64,000 nucleotides of DNA, taken from Sipunculus nudus (Eukaryota; Annelida; Sipuncula; Golfingiida; Sipunculidae). Position numbers and translations under genes: made by a program. The DNA lies in contig CM049322.1 in the NCBI GenBank assembly GCA_026874595.1, forward strand, positions 49,021,340-49,085,339, given 5' to 3'. The notes under the pieces were generated by a model. The model made no database searches, had not been told where the DNA came from, and saw only the letters and a program-made list of their open reading frames with translations. Position 1 is the first letter of the stretch, and every line of letters starts with the position of its first letter. This document shows, piece by piece, positions 23,877 through 34,416 of the stretch.

Positions 23877-25313
23877 ATGAAGAGGTGCATCAGACCTCTC
23901 GTGTTGCTGTTCGTGGTCTCTCTGCTCACAGTTATCTGGAATCAGAGCACCCCGGTGTCAAAGCCAGCAGAAATAATCACCTCTGTGGCGCCAAAAATAA
24001 AGCCCGTCACCTTAGCAGAGGTCGCTGAAGAGGCTGCCGCCCAAATGGATACTGGAGGACCAGACAGAGCTATCACATTGGTCGTAGCAGATGTTCATGT
24101 GTTTGAAATGTTCATGAATTTTTACCGCTCCGCCGCAAACGTTGGGGTAAATAATATATTAGCGGTAGCATTAGACAATAACACGCACACACGTCTGACG
24201 TCACTGGGTGTACCTACCTACTTGCAAAAAGACACAGAGACTGTGGCAAAGGAGGAGAGTGGATTTTTATCAAGTTCTTTCAAACGGAAGGGAGCTCTAA
24301 AGTTTATCATTCTTGCTCAATTGTTACGTCTTAAATTTTCAGTTCTTCTTAGTGATGTGGATGTGGTATTTTATAAAAATCCGTATCAACTGTTCCGTTG
24401 TGAGAAATGTGATTTCGAACTTTCGAGGGAAACAAGCGGGCAAAAGCAAGCTAACGTTGGATTTTGTTTCTTTCGACCTACACAGAAATCGGTCAATTTT
24501 ATAGAAACCTTAAACACGTTTTTACTAAGAAATCCTTCTTTTTGGGACCAAGCAACTTTCAAGAAATTATTGACACAACGCAGAGCGTCCGTAAAATACA
24601 AATTTCTGTCTTGGCAGACAGTACCAAATGGCATCGTCTTCTCTGCCCATCTCAGACGCCACGGTTCGTTGCCGTATAAACAGTCACTGTTGACGTTTAC
24701 CGATGATATACAGAAGCAAATCCATGTTTTCCACGCTACCGGTAGCGGCAGAACTCTTGCAAAATCACACCGTCTGCGGAATCTGGGGAAATGGGTCCAA
24801 AACGCTGATCAGTATTTCTCAAACTCTTCCGCGAAATATTTAAGTTATGGAAACCCATTTGTAGACATGGCATGTCATGACTGGAGCTCTTTGGAAACAG
24901 CTTTTGAACTCTGTCGCGAAACAGGAAGACTTCTTATTTTACCGCTGTTTTATTGTCCTGGGAAAGCCAAAAACCGTCGTCTGGGCTGTACAGTTACGGA
25001 ATTAATCGGTGATTTTTCAACTGAAAAGCTTAAAACTATCAATGAGAAACTATCCATGGAACAGACGCGTGAGCATTCATTCTTGTTGAACCCTGCTGTG
25101 CCGAACACAATAAAGGACTCTGTCAGCCCGCTCTTTTTTATTTACACCAATACCACTGCACATCTGCTTTCAAGGATGGAACAAACTGATGTGGAGCGAT
25201 ATGAAAGTCGTGCAGACACAAAGCAGAAGAGAAAAGCAGAAATCTTGAAATTTCTGGAAAAATATTCCAAAGTGTCTGTATTACGCTTTCATTCTTTGTA
25301 TTTCAAGCTTTAG
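23877..25313 (+). CDS. GT77-like nucleotide-diphospho-sugar transferase, type II membrane
   Basis: An intact 478-codon single-exon frame. Residues 1-5 are basic (MKRCI) and residues 7-21 hydrophobic (PLVLLFVVSLLTVIW), a signal anchor placing the catalytic domain in the Golgi lumen. A short stem follows to about residue 60, then the sugar-transferase domain. The metal/nucleotide-sugar DxD is DVD at 160-162 in LLSDVDVVFYKNPY. Downstream are NVGFCFFRPT (193-202), WDQ (223-225) and HATGSG (286-291). Sequons occur at N22, N316 and N425. This pattern fits the nucleotide-diphospho-sugar transferase family (Pfam PF03407, GT77), transferring a sugar to an unknown acceptor. The open frame extends upstream to 23775, but a splice-acceptor-like sequence ends right at the ATG at 23877 and the anchor is well placed from there, so I take the shorter start. 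Donor and acceptor sugars are unknown. Confidence 0.9.
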   Translation: MKRCIRPLVLLFVVSLLTVIWNQSTPVSKPAEIITSVAPKIKPVTLAEVAEEAAAQMDTGGPDRAITLVVADVHVFEMFMNFYRSAANVGVNNILAVALDNNTHTRLTSLGVPTYLQKDTETVAKEESGFLSSSFKRKGALKFIILAQLLRLKFSVLLSDVDVVFYKNPYQLFRCEKCDFELSRETSGQKQANVGFCFFRPTQKSVNFIETLNTFLLRNPSFWDQATFKKLLTQRRASVKYKFLSWQTVPNGIVFSAHLRRHGSLPYKQSLLTFTDDIQKQIHVFHATGSGRTLAKSHRLRNLGKWVQNADQYFSNSSAKYLSYGNPFVDMACHDWSSLETAFELCRETGRLLILPLFYCPGKAKNRRLGCTVTELIGDFSTEKLKTINEKLSMEQTREHSFLLNPAVPNTIKDSVSPLFFIYTNTTAHLLSRMEQTDVERYESRADTKQKRKAEILKFLEKYSKVSVLRFHSLYFKL

Positions 25314-25346
25314 ATTTATGCTGTTCTTTTTCTCGGATTGATTGGT

Positions 25347-25352
25347 AATAAA
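25347..25352 (+). terminator. Polyadenylation signal of the glycosyltransferase gene
   Basis: AATAAA 34 bases after the stop codon, the likely cleavage/polyadenylation signal. Confidence 0.65.
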
Positions 25353-26106
25353 TTTATATTTAGTTGAACATATAGTAGTCCCTTTTTTTATAAACCGTTG
25401 AACATATTCAAGGATATAACTGCCGGCAGTGTCTTTTGGGGTCCCAATGTAAATTCAATTAATTTTCCAATTTAATTTTTTAATTGCCACAAGCATATTA
25501 TACGTTATAAATAAAATATTTAATTTATATATAACTGTATATGTCCTCTGAGTATTAACATTAAATATAGTAGATTATATCAAGGAGAGTTAATATCTTC
25601 CGCGAGTGTGTATAAATATGTTTAAATAAATAAATAAAATAAAATAGGCAGCATCAATAAAACCTCAAGGGGTACCACGCATGTCTCTTAGATGCTACAC
25701 ATGGACTCCATGCAGTCCTTGCCCCATATTATTAATTCTCCTTGGTTATATTGTGCAGACATTGTGCAATAAGGAAACTAAAGTTACACTTTTCATAATA
25801 CAGAGAATACAAAACAATAAAAAGATGATAAAAAACATGAATTTAAATGTTATTAATTTGATTCTTAATTGGAGGAAAAATATTCAATCAGTCGACGTTT
25901 AAATGTTGATATTGCACAACCAGGATCAATATCTTATATCATATGCCACGAAACGAAGCCGAATCAACGACCATCCTGCGCCACGGTGTGACCTGTAGTG
26001 CAGTGATAACGTTACATTCGTTCTAGATATCTTCCCTCTTAACTACTGCTTGCTGTTGATGGTGTTTCAAAAGCCTATATATAAGCCACCAGGGGGACGG
26101 CAAGGG
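25353..26106. other. Noncoding stretch
   Basis: AT-rich, with an AAATAAATAAATAAAAT tract at 25624-25640; no gene recognised. Confidence 0.5.
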
Positions 26107-26814
26107 GACAAAGATATTCTGCCTAAAGAGAAGAGGAATCGCGTGTTTCACACATGAATAATCTAAGTGATAACCCCACGTAGGACCATTGCTGTAGCAA
26201 GAAAATTCAAAACTGTACTTTGACAAATGCTACACTTTTGGATATATGAAAGTAGGTACGATATATCTTCAAGTGTATTTTTATTGCGGTCAAAATAATG
26301 TGTATATGTCTTCATTTTTAATAAAATATATGTTATACTTATGATTACTAACCTTAAAATTGATAATATTTAAATCGTTCTTTAAACAAAGTGGTGGGGG
26401 TACAAAACAATTGTCCCATCACACAAAAAACAAGCCCTTATTGAGACCACAAGCCAATACATGAATTATAAAATAATCACTGAACATCAATAAAGGTTAT
26501 AAAAAATTAAAACTTATAGTTTACTAAATTATTTCTCGACCTGCTGCAGGTCTCACATTTGGTAGGCCTAAGAAGAATAACAATTACTCTATGGAACTGA
26601 ATGAAACGCATGTTACGCGACCAGGGACTCTGCGTTGGCGCAAGTATTTCAGAACAATTGTTTACTATTCTTCTTGTCCTATTCTTCCAGGCCTAAAATT
26701 GATTTCAGATTACACGCGCTGTATATAAAATATATATTATTATTATTACTGTTATCACTATTGTTGTTATTGTTATTTTTCTATTTTTTTGTTTTTTTTT
26801 TATTATTATTATTA

Positions 26815-26870
<56 letters not shown>

Positions 26871-26949
26871 ATTGTTATTATAATTGTTATTATAATTGTT
26901 ATTACTATTATTATTATTGTTATTATTATTATTATTCATTATTATAATT

Positions 26950-26986
<37 letters not shown>

Positions 26987-27285
26987 CAATATATTTACAA
27001 CTATCACGGAAGTATCATTTCCCGGAGCGTAGTGCTCGGCATATAACACACATGCTTGATTCCACCACAAGTGTGCCATGTAGTGTGCACGATACCTGCG
27101 TGCACAGCACCTTACAGGTAAATCCAGAATAATTCAGAAGTGTTTCAAGGAACAAATGACATAAATATCTTCTGAGTAACCTATATAAAAAGCTATCGGC
27201 CTCTAGGTACTCTTCGCATGGTTGGAGAAAACTTTTGTAAAGAACTATTGCGTCAGGTTTTGCGTTAAACTTTTGTTTAACTTAA
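26107..27285 (+). repeat. Left arm of ~1.1 kb inverted repeat
   Basis: From AAAGATATTCTGCCTAAAGAG to about GAACTATTGCGTCAGG, this arm is matched in reverse complement by 37250-38277. Shared landmarks include TAGGTACGATATATCTT, CTGCTGCAGGTCT, GACCAGGGACTCTGCGTTGG, a TTA/TAA microsatellite in the same relative place, GGAAGTATCATTTCCCGG, CATGTAGTGTGCACGATACC, and CGGCCTCTAGGTACTC. Differences are scattered substitutions and indels. No coding recognised within the arm. Confidence 0.85.
26727..26993. repeat. (ATT)n microsatellite
   Basis: About 260 bases of ATT/TTA trinucleotides with interruptions such as ATAATTGTT. Poly-leucine open frames here are artefacts. Confidence 0.95.
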
Positions 27286-28430
27286 TTTTATTTATTGCCC
27301 ATCATTATTTTCTTTGCTTGACTATACTCCTATAAAAAACAAGACGCGCTTATATATGTATGTTAAATACAAGAAGCTTTTATGTATATTATACACAAGA
27401 CGCTCTTGTATGTATTTTCAGATTGCACCTTACAAACATTCATTTTAAAATTAATTATATATGTATAATTGTATAATAAACCTTGTGAACACGTATAGAG
27501 TTTAGATCTTCAAACAATATCACTTCAAATATGTTTGATTCTCTCGGAGCAACCAACAAATATGTAATGTAATAGGGTACATAAATTGACTAAAAACCTG
27601 TGATTCGACAGAAAAGTGCTTTAAAAACAAAATTTTTAATGTAAGCATTAGCATTGTAAGCTACAAATTCTGTAAATTGAAATCATATTTATGGCATTGA
27701 TAAATTATATTGTAACATCTCATGTTCTTACTATTAGAGTTTAATAATATTCACAATTTAAGTTGATTTCAGCAAGATTCAAGTTAATTTATATACTGTC
27801 TGCACGCATGCAGGACAGAACGGGCGTCACTTTTAGCATGTTCAGCATGTTTCTTATGTAAATCTTCGTGCTCCTACATACGTATACGCGTTTTAGTTTA
27901 AAGCCCTTGACTATCAACAGGCTGCATATTTTGAGACGGTCCCCCGAAACACCAAGGACCACAAGTTAACGCCATATTAGTCATTGAGAATGATTTAAGA
28001 TTTTATTAAATATTTCTGTATAGTATATATACTTTCTGATAACTTAAAGATATATAAATATACTTTGTTAATGAAATTATATTACTTGTATTAACATATT
28101 ACGCGTATATAATAATTGTTTGGTTGGTATCAAATATGACACATCCGTCATCCAAAACAAATAAAAAAATTCATATATATATATTTATATTTGAATATAT
28201 GTCTTTTTAGGCCCAGTGTGTTTATACTATTAGCCAGTTGCTTGAAGTTGGTTTGCGATTTTGTAGGTTATGAGAACATAATAAATACAAGACAGGATAA
28301 AAAAATGTTTAATTTACAAAATACACATGTATAAAAATTCAATACAGACGAACACACCATATTTTTTTATTATTATTTGAGGATATATATCATCAAACGT
28401 ATTTTGAGAATTACAGAAATAACATTAAAA
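27286..28430. other. Noncoding, very AT-rich stretch
   Basis: No gene recognised; only very short open frames. Confidence 0.55.
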
Positions 28431-29640
28431 AACTAGTGGCCCATGGGCCATGACGCTTAGCTGAATTCAAGAAATGTTGAACAATGAGCAAAATGAATGC
28501 CAGAGTGCCAACAAATCATGAATTTTGTGAGGAGTGCTTAGAAATAGGTTTCAGTGGGCTTTTGGACAGATGACCACTTCATTTGCAGGTCTCATAAATA
28601 GAAGAAAAATGCATATAAATTTGAAAAAAATCAGGTAGTGCCACCAGTCTTCAGGAACTGATGAAACACACCATAATCAAAATATATCCAAAGAATCATG
28701 GCTATTAAGGCATTAGTTATTCAGATACTGGAGCTTTTGTATAAACCCAAAGCACATGTATGGATAGACGCCATGCACGGGAAAACGATTGCAGATGGCA
28801 CCACCAGTCTTGAGTACAAGATGGAGGAATCCAAGATCTATGTGTAGGCACCATTTCAGGCCACTACGGCAAATCACTCCTGAGGAAAGGCATCAATTTA
28901 TTCTACTAACAGGAAGGTAGGTGGCGCCACCTGTCTGGTTTATGAGAAAAATTTTCCAAGATGGATGGATGCCAAATTTCAGACCAATATCTTGAACCAT
29001 TCCTGAGATATGAGTAATTTTCATCAAAAGCAATTATATCGATGGCGCCACGACACTTGTTTATGAGATGTAGATGTTGATGATCTATAAACTTGCACAA
29101 TTTCAACCCAATACATTGAAGAACCACTCAGACGAACAGATGGCAAATGCACAGATGAACACTTTGAAAAAAGTATTGTTGATGGCGCCACCAGTCGTGA
29201 TAACAAGATGGAGAGATCCAAGACATGCAAACTTTCAGCTTAATACATTAAGCCACTCCTGAAGAAGACACCCAGATTCGTACTGCACAGAAAGGATTGC
29301 TGGTGGTGCCACCTGTCTTTGTTTGGGACAACTCAATACGTGAGGGAACAACTGAGATGGGTTTTGGAAAGATAGGTCCAAGGGTCTCAGAAGAGTTCTC
29401 TGGAAACGAAAGCAGAGTTTTGGTATCACATTTTAATTATTGTGGGGGGGGGGTACTTACAAGCCCCATAGCGCAGAGGATATGGGTAACAGAAACCTTA
29501 TTTTTGATTTCCATGAAGACTATTCATGGACCTCCCTAGATGTAAATGATGAAGATTCTAATTCCAGCAGTTATAATTTGTGCCCTGTTACAAGATGAGG
29601 CTTTATTTGAAGGTCTCAAAAGTAGAGAAACAAGGGACCC
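28431..29640 (+). mobile_element. Tandem-array element with GGYGCCACC cores
   Basis: Opens with the head AACTAGTGGCCCATGGGCCA and carries at least six ~120-160 bp units. Each has a core like GATGGCGCCACCAGTC, at about 28634, 28795, 28920, 29041, 29181 and 29305, followed by ACAAGATGGAGAGATCCAAG-like text and CACTCCTGAG-like text. A second head motif (ACAAGGGACCCATGGGTTTA) sits at 29630. No coding. The build, head plus tandem core, resembles pearl/HINE-like nonautonomous elements of bivalves (inference from memory). Confidence 0.65.
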
Positions 29641-29698
29641 ATGGGTTTAGCGCTCAGCTGATCGTGATTGGACTATAAATGTTTCTCCACTGTGATAC

Positions 29699-29771
29699 TA
29701 TAGAGGTTTTGCACTGACGTCACTGATAGCACGTGGAGTTTGTTTATGCTGCCATTTTGGACGGTCTCAGC
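29699..29771 (+). promoter_or_regulatory. Conserved transposon leader with CRE and E-box (copy 1)
   Basis: TATAGAGGTTTTGCACTGACG and on through GGACGGTC; nearly the same as 34283-34356. Contains TGACGTCA (29715-29722) and CACGTG (29730-29735). It ends just before the ATG of the SWIM gene remnant. It probably combines a transposon terminus with the gene's promoter. Confidence 0.65.
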
Positions 29772-31035
29772 ATGTCAGCAGAACACAGCTCAAGCCAAGT
29801 GGATGCTCCCTCAAGTTTTAGCATGGCTACGCTTTCAAAGTATGCTGAAAGTTTAGATTCAGTAGCCTTAGGTGGCTACAAAAAAAACTCACACTATGTG
29901 GTGGTTTAGACCCATATTTAGTGCAGCCTCACCAGTCAACAGCACTGATTGCTGTACCAGCTGGGGACATACCAGCGGTCAGCTATGCAGACATTTACAA
30001 CTATCTTGTAAACAGTCCCAGCCAAGTATTCACAGGACAGTCCCTGAAGGCCTACAAAAGTCTAGAGGCTTACAGATACTTTGTGGCAGGATATGTCAAC
30101 AATCTGATGCTGACCTCTACACCAAACAAGGCCATCGCAATAATTACAGCCAAGGTATGTACACACTAATCTTTTGGACTGTATCATATTTCATAATTTC
30201 TCAGTGGGACTTATAAACAAAATTTAGCTCTTCATTAAAAACTAATTAATTTTCTATATACATTTTTTTAAATAGTGATGTACACAACAAATTAATGGCA
30301 CAATCTTAAAATTGTTTAACTGGTTTAAGTAAAAGGTGAATGATTCATAACCATAAATACAAAGGACCTTTATTTCACGAACAATCAGATTATTTATATA
30401 AGGCCACTGAACTTAAGGCAGTTAACTATGGTTGATTTTTATTTAATTTTCTTCAGGTGAACCATTCTCAGAAAGTGTCTGAGGTTAGCCTAAGTCCTTG
30501 GATTGGAGTGCAAAAAGATGGGGTGGTGGTGTGTGCCCACTGTACCTGCATGGCAGGACTTGGGGAAGCCTACTCCCATATAGCAGCAGTTTTGTTTGCC
30601 ACTGAAGCTGCTGTAAAGATGGTACAAAGCAGAACATGCACCTCCCTTCCATGCCAGTGGTCAATGGCAAAAACAAAAAAAAGTGGACTATATGCCATCA
30701 TCAAGCATAGACTTCACAAGTCCACAGCGAAAAAAATTAAGGTGGATGAACCACGCCCTGGAACAAGCAGGGAACCAGAGGAAATCAAGATTCACCCACC
30801 CACACCTGAAGAGATAAAGAATCTGTATTCAGAAATGAGCAGAAGTGGCACAAAGTCAGCTGTCCTGTCAATTGTGCCACAGTTCTGCGAGGCTTTTATC
30901 CCAAAAGCCATTACCCTCAACCTGCCACCACTCCTGAGCAACATGTTTGATCCTCAGTACCAGGAGTTAAGTCATGATCAGCTGCTGGAGCGGTGTGAAC
31001 ATATATTTGAGACACTTCAAGTGAATCAAGAACAG
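29772..31035 (+). pseudogene. SWIM zinc-finger protein (YqaJ-associated type), truncated
   Basis: Two exons. Exon 1, 29772-30154, starts MSAEHSSSQ and ends at CAAG/GTATGT. Exon 2, 30457-31035, starts after TTTTCTTCAG and ends at ACAG/GTAAGA; both joins are in phase 0. Exon 1 has a frameshift at the eight-A run 29880-29887: the downstream frame (GGLDPYLVQP, then YVNNLMLTSTPNKAI) is plainly the native one, the upstream frame meets a stop. Exon 2 carries the SWIM finger (CAHCTC, then SH; CxCx(n)CxH-like with one Cys replaced, GEAYSH), then a basic region and a helical LLERCEHIFETLQVNQEQ. In relatives I know, this arrangement precedes a YqaJ-type nuclease domain, which is not found downstream here. 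It is therefore frameshifted and lacks its catalytic part. It sits behind the leader at 29699. Confidence 0.7.
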
Positions 31036-31096
31036 GTAAGATACAATTAAATAAAACAATGAATATACATAATTCACATTTTTTATTATCACAAGA

Positions 31097-31132
<36 letters not shown>

Positions 31133-31404
31133 TTATATTTAACATAACTTATTATACATAATGCATATATATATATATATATATAATATATATAATGTAT
31201 AAAAAATATCCACAATTTAACTAATAATGCCTATAGAAAGAAAGAAATAATAATACAATACATTGAGTGTTATATGAAGACAATTGTATATGAACACTTA
31301 ATTACAAAGTTTGTATTACACACTGCTTATAAAGAAGTATTACACAATGCACTGGATATAAAATGTGACTTTTGGGACACATCCAATTCATTCCTTTGTT
31401 TTAA
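31036..31404. repeat. Intron-like AT-rich DNA with (AT)n microsatellites
   Basis: TA repeats at 31099-31125 and 31166-31198 with TTTATATTTA text. No continuation of the SWIM gene found. Confidence 0.6.
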
Positions 31405-32153
31405 ATGTCAAGTGTTTTTTACATCTAGCCCACCTAGTAGTACAGCCTTCACTTGCATTATGTAACCCACCCCAGGCAGCTTGCCTTGTGTCAGCTTGGC
31501 CACTACCAGCAGGCTTCCCCTCTGCCCTGCACTCCCCCCCCCCCCCCGATGGTGCATAAACTAGATGAATGTTATTATTTTCTGTATTTGATTCATTCTT
31601 ATTCTAGGCTATGCTACATTTTAGATTTTGTATTGTACCACCAGGGTTACAATGATTAAAGTGTACATTTAATTGTGTCCACAAAGTGGTGTATTGCTAT
31701 GAAAGTGTGGATGTTCATCAGATAAGTAATTCCTTACTTCAGAAGAGTAAAAACTTCACCAGGTGTGAAATTGACTATTGACTCCAGTAATAAATTAAAA
31801 CTGGGATAGTAATTAGCACAATGATATTGTTTGTCCCTCATTCAACCAACAGTGTGTATACTTTATTTGAAAAGATGCTTTATTTTATCAAATTTACTGA
31901 ATCTTATATTTTATTTCGGCGAATAAAATTAAGCATATACTGAAAACTCCAATGTGCAAAACTTTTTATTAGTGATTCAAGGAATATTCTTGTAGATGCC
32001 ATGTTGTGGCATTATTTTCTTTTAAATTCAGTTTTAACATTTATGATTTAAAAATAATAAAATATATGTGTATGCATAATATGACCCAATATGAGCTACA
32101 CTCTGGATATATGATGATTGCAACTTTTGCAACAATTCTAATATTTTAACTTT
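31405..32153 (+). repeat. 749-bp direct repeat, copy 1
   Basis: ATGTCAAGTGTTTTTTACAT to ATATTTTAACTTT; nearly identical to 32533-33280. It contains a C run before GATGGTGCATAAACTAGATG. A 68-codon frame is conserved in both copies simply because the DNA is. Confidence 0.9.
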
Positions 32154-32532
32154 TTCCATGAACATACCAAAGATTAGGTCAGTATTGGGTATTATTTTGA
32201 AGTTATGGGCCGAAATATAATTCAATTTTTTAAAAAATCAGGAAATATATTTACTCACCTAACATGAGAATTGCTGAACCTAGAGACTTTTTTTCAGGAA
32301 TATAACTTTATTTATTTAAAATTCAATTGTTCACCCAAAATTAGATCTGAATTTTGCAAATTTTTCAAGTTATTGGTATAAATAAAAAATCAATACCTTA
32401 AATTTTGTCCAAATTTGGCACTGTTGATTTAATTTTCACAGCATGTATACATAAGGATTTAATCTTTTAAAATCTGAAATTTCAAAGAAATTGATTAGAA
32501 AGAATAGCTTTTATTCACGTTTTTCATACACC

Positions 32533-33280
32533 ATGTCAAGTGTTTTTTACATCTAGCCCACCTAGTAGTACAGCCTTCACTTGCATTATGTAACCCACCC
32601 CAGGCAGCTTGCCTTGGGTCAGGTTGGCCACTTCCAGCAGGCTTCTCCTCTGCCCTGCACTCCCCCCCCCCCCCAGATGGTGCATAAACTAGATGAATGT
32701 TATTATTTTCTGTATTTGATTCATTCTTATTCTAGGCTGTGCTACATTTTAGATTTTGTATTGTACCACCAGGGTTACAATGATTAAAGTGTACATTTAA
32801 TTGTGTCCACAAAGTGGTGTATTGCTATGAAAGTGTGGATGTTCATCAGATAAGTAATTCCTTACTTCAGAAGAGTAAAAAACTTCACCAGGTGTAAAAT
32901 TGACTATTAACTCCAGTAATAAATTAAAACTGGGATAGTAATTAGCACAATGATATTGTTTGTCCCTCATTCAACCAACAGTGTGTATACTTTATTTGAA
33001 AGGTGCTTTATTTTATCAAATTTACTGAATCTTTTATTTTATTTTGGTGAATAAAATTAAGTATGTACTGAAAACTCCAAGGTGCAAAACTTTTTATTAG
33101 TGATTCAAGGAATATTCTTGTAGATGCCATGTTGTGGCATTATTTTCTTTAAATTCAGTTTAAACATTTATGATTTAAAAATAATAAAATATATGTGAAT
33201 GCATAATATGACCCAATATGAGCTACACTCTGGATATATGATGATTGCAACTTTTGCAACAATTCTAATATTTTAACTTT
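32533..33280 (+). repeat. 749-bp direct repeat, copy 2
   Basis: Second copy, 1128 bases downstream of the first, differing by scattered substitutions and small indels. A diverged fragment of its 3' end (ATTGCAACATTTGCAAGAAT) recurs at 33312-33345. The copies do not show retrotransposon LTR termini. Confidence 0.9.
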
Positions 33281-33345
33281 GTTTCACTTTTTTACTCTGT
33301 ATATATAATTATTGCAACATTTGCAAGAATTTTAATATTTTAACT

Positions 33346-34282
33346 TATATTTTCAGTTTTTTTTATTAAAAATTTATAAAACCTGTAAATAAAAAAATGA
33401 TTCAGATAAAAACTTCTTAATGGAAAAAAGTGGATATGCTTAAAAAATAGGATTATATATTAATGCATTATTCCCTTGAAAGTGAAATATAGGTATTAGT
33501 CCATTCTGTCCACTTGCCTGTCCCTCAGTAAATTTCCATATGCATCACAGTATCTCAAAACGTTTACTGTTTTTCTTTATGACAGTCTTGTCAGAGTATT
33601 AGTTTGCAATCATATATTTAGAACTTTACTATAACCAGGTAGGAGGGCCCCTTTCCTCTTAGCTTTTCATATTCTTATATAAATTATAAGCATTACAATA
33701 GAATATTTCTACATCCACCTTCATGCTGCCCTCACTTTTCCCTTCTCCGAACCCCACCCCAAAGTCAGCCTCAGTAAGCAAGAACAAGATGAATCAGATA
33801 TATTCATACTTTAATATTTTGTATAACTATTCGTCCATAGGTACCTATGTACATGCCGGAAATTATGTCAATATTGTGTAATATGTAGACATAGTGGGCA
33901 TCACAATAATGTACCTTGTCAAGACTAAAGAGATATTGTGTCATACAGTCACAAATTCATAAATCACTTCATCAGCATAGTTAATCATAACATCATATCT
34001 GTCAAATTGAAAGCTTGCAGACTACCATACACATTAGATCCTTCAACAAATAGCCTTATCATCATTCTACTACTGCTTATTACTGCTGTCATTGCATTCA
34101 TATTTGCTCGAATATATCACAATTTTCATCCCCTCCTAAATAAATAAAAAAATAAACCACTATATTTTACTCTATTAATCCATCAGTCAGGTAATTTCTT
34201 CTATCATTTACTCACATATTACATTACATTCCTTTATAATAGCCCAACATGTCCATGATATTCATAAGCTTTATCGACTCGA
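33346..34282. other. Noncoding stretch
   Basis: AT-rich, no gene recognised; in particular no YqaJ-like exon could be found here. Confidence 0.5.
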
Positions 34283-34356
34283 TATAGAGGTTTTGCAGCT
34301 GACGTCACTAGGTCACGTGATATTGTTTATTAGCCATGTTGGACGGTCCCACATGG
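34283..34356 (+). promoter_or_regulatory. Conserved transposon leader with CRE and E-box (copy 2)
   Basis: TATAGAGGTTTTGCAGCTGA on to GGACGGTC. TGACGTCA lies at 34300-34307 and CACGTG at 34314-34319, in the same order and spacing class as copy 1. It precedes the THAP transposase remnant by about 60 bases. Confidence 0.65.
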
Positions 34357-34416
34357 CCTAGCCTTGTGACACAGTGGTTGTTGCATTCATCTGACATTAA
34401 ATGTGGAATTGATACC

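Noticed and set aside
26635-27132. Two poly-leucine open frames
   Set aside because: They are translations of an (ATT)n microsatellite.
31405-33280. The 749-bp direct repeats as LTRs of a retrotransposon
   Set aside because: They lack TG/CA-type termini, a primer site and any coding sequence between them.
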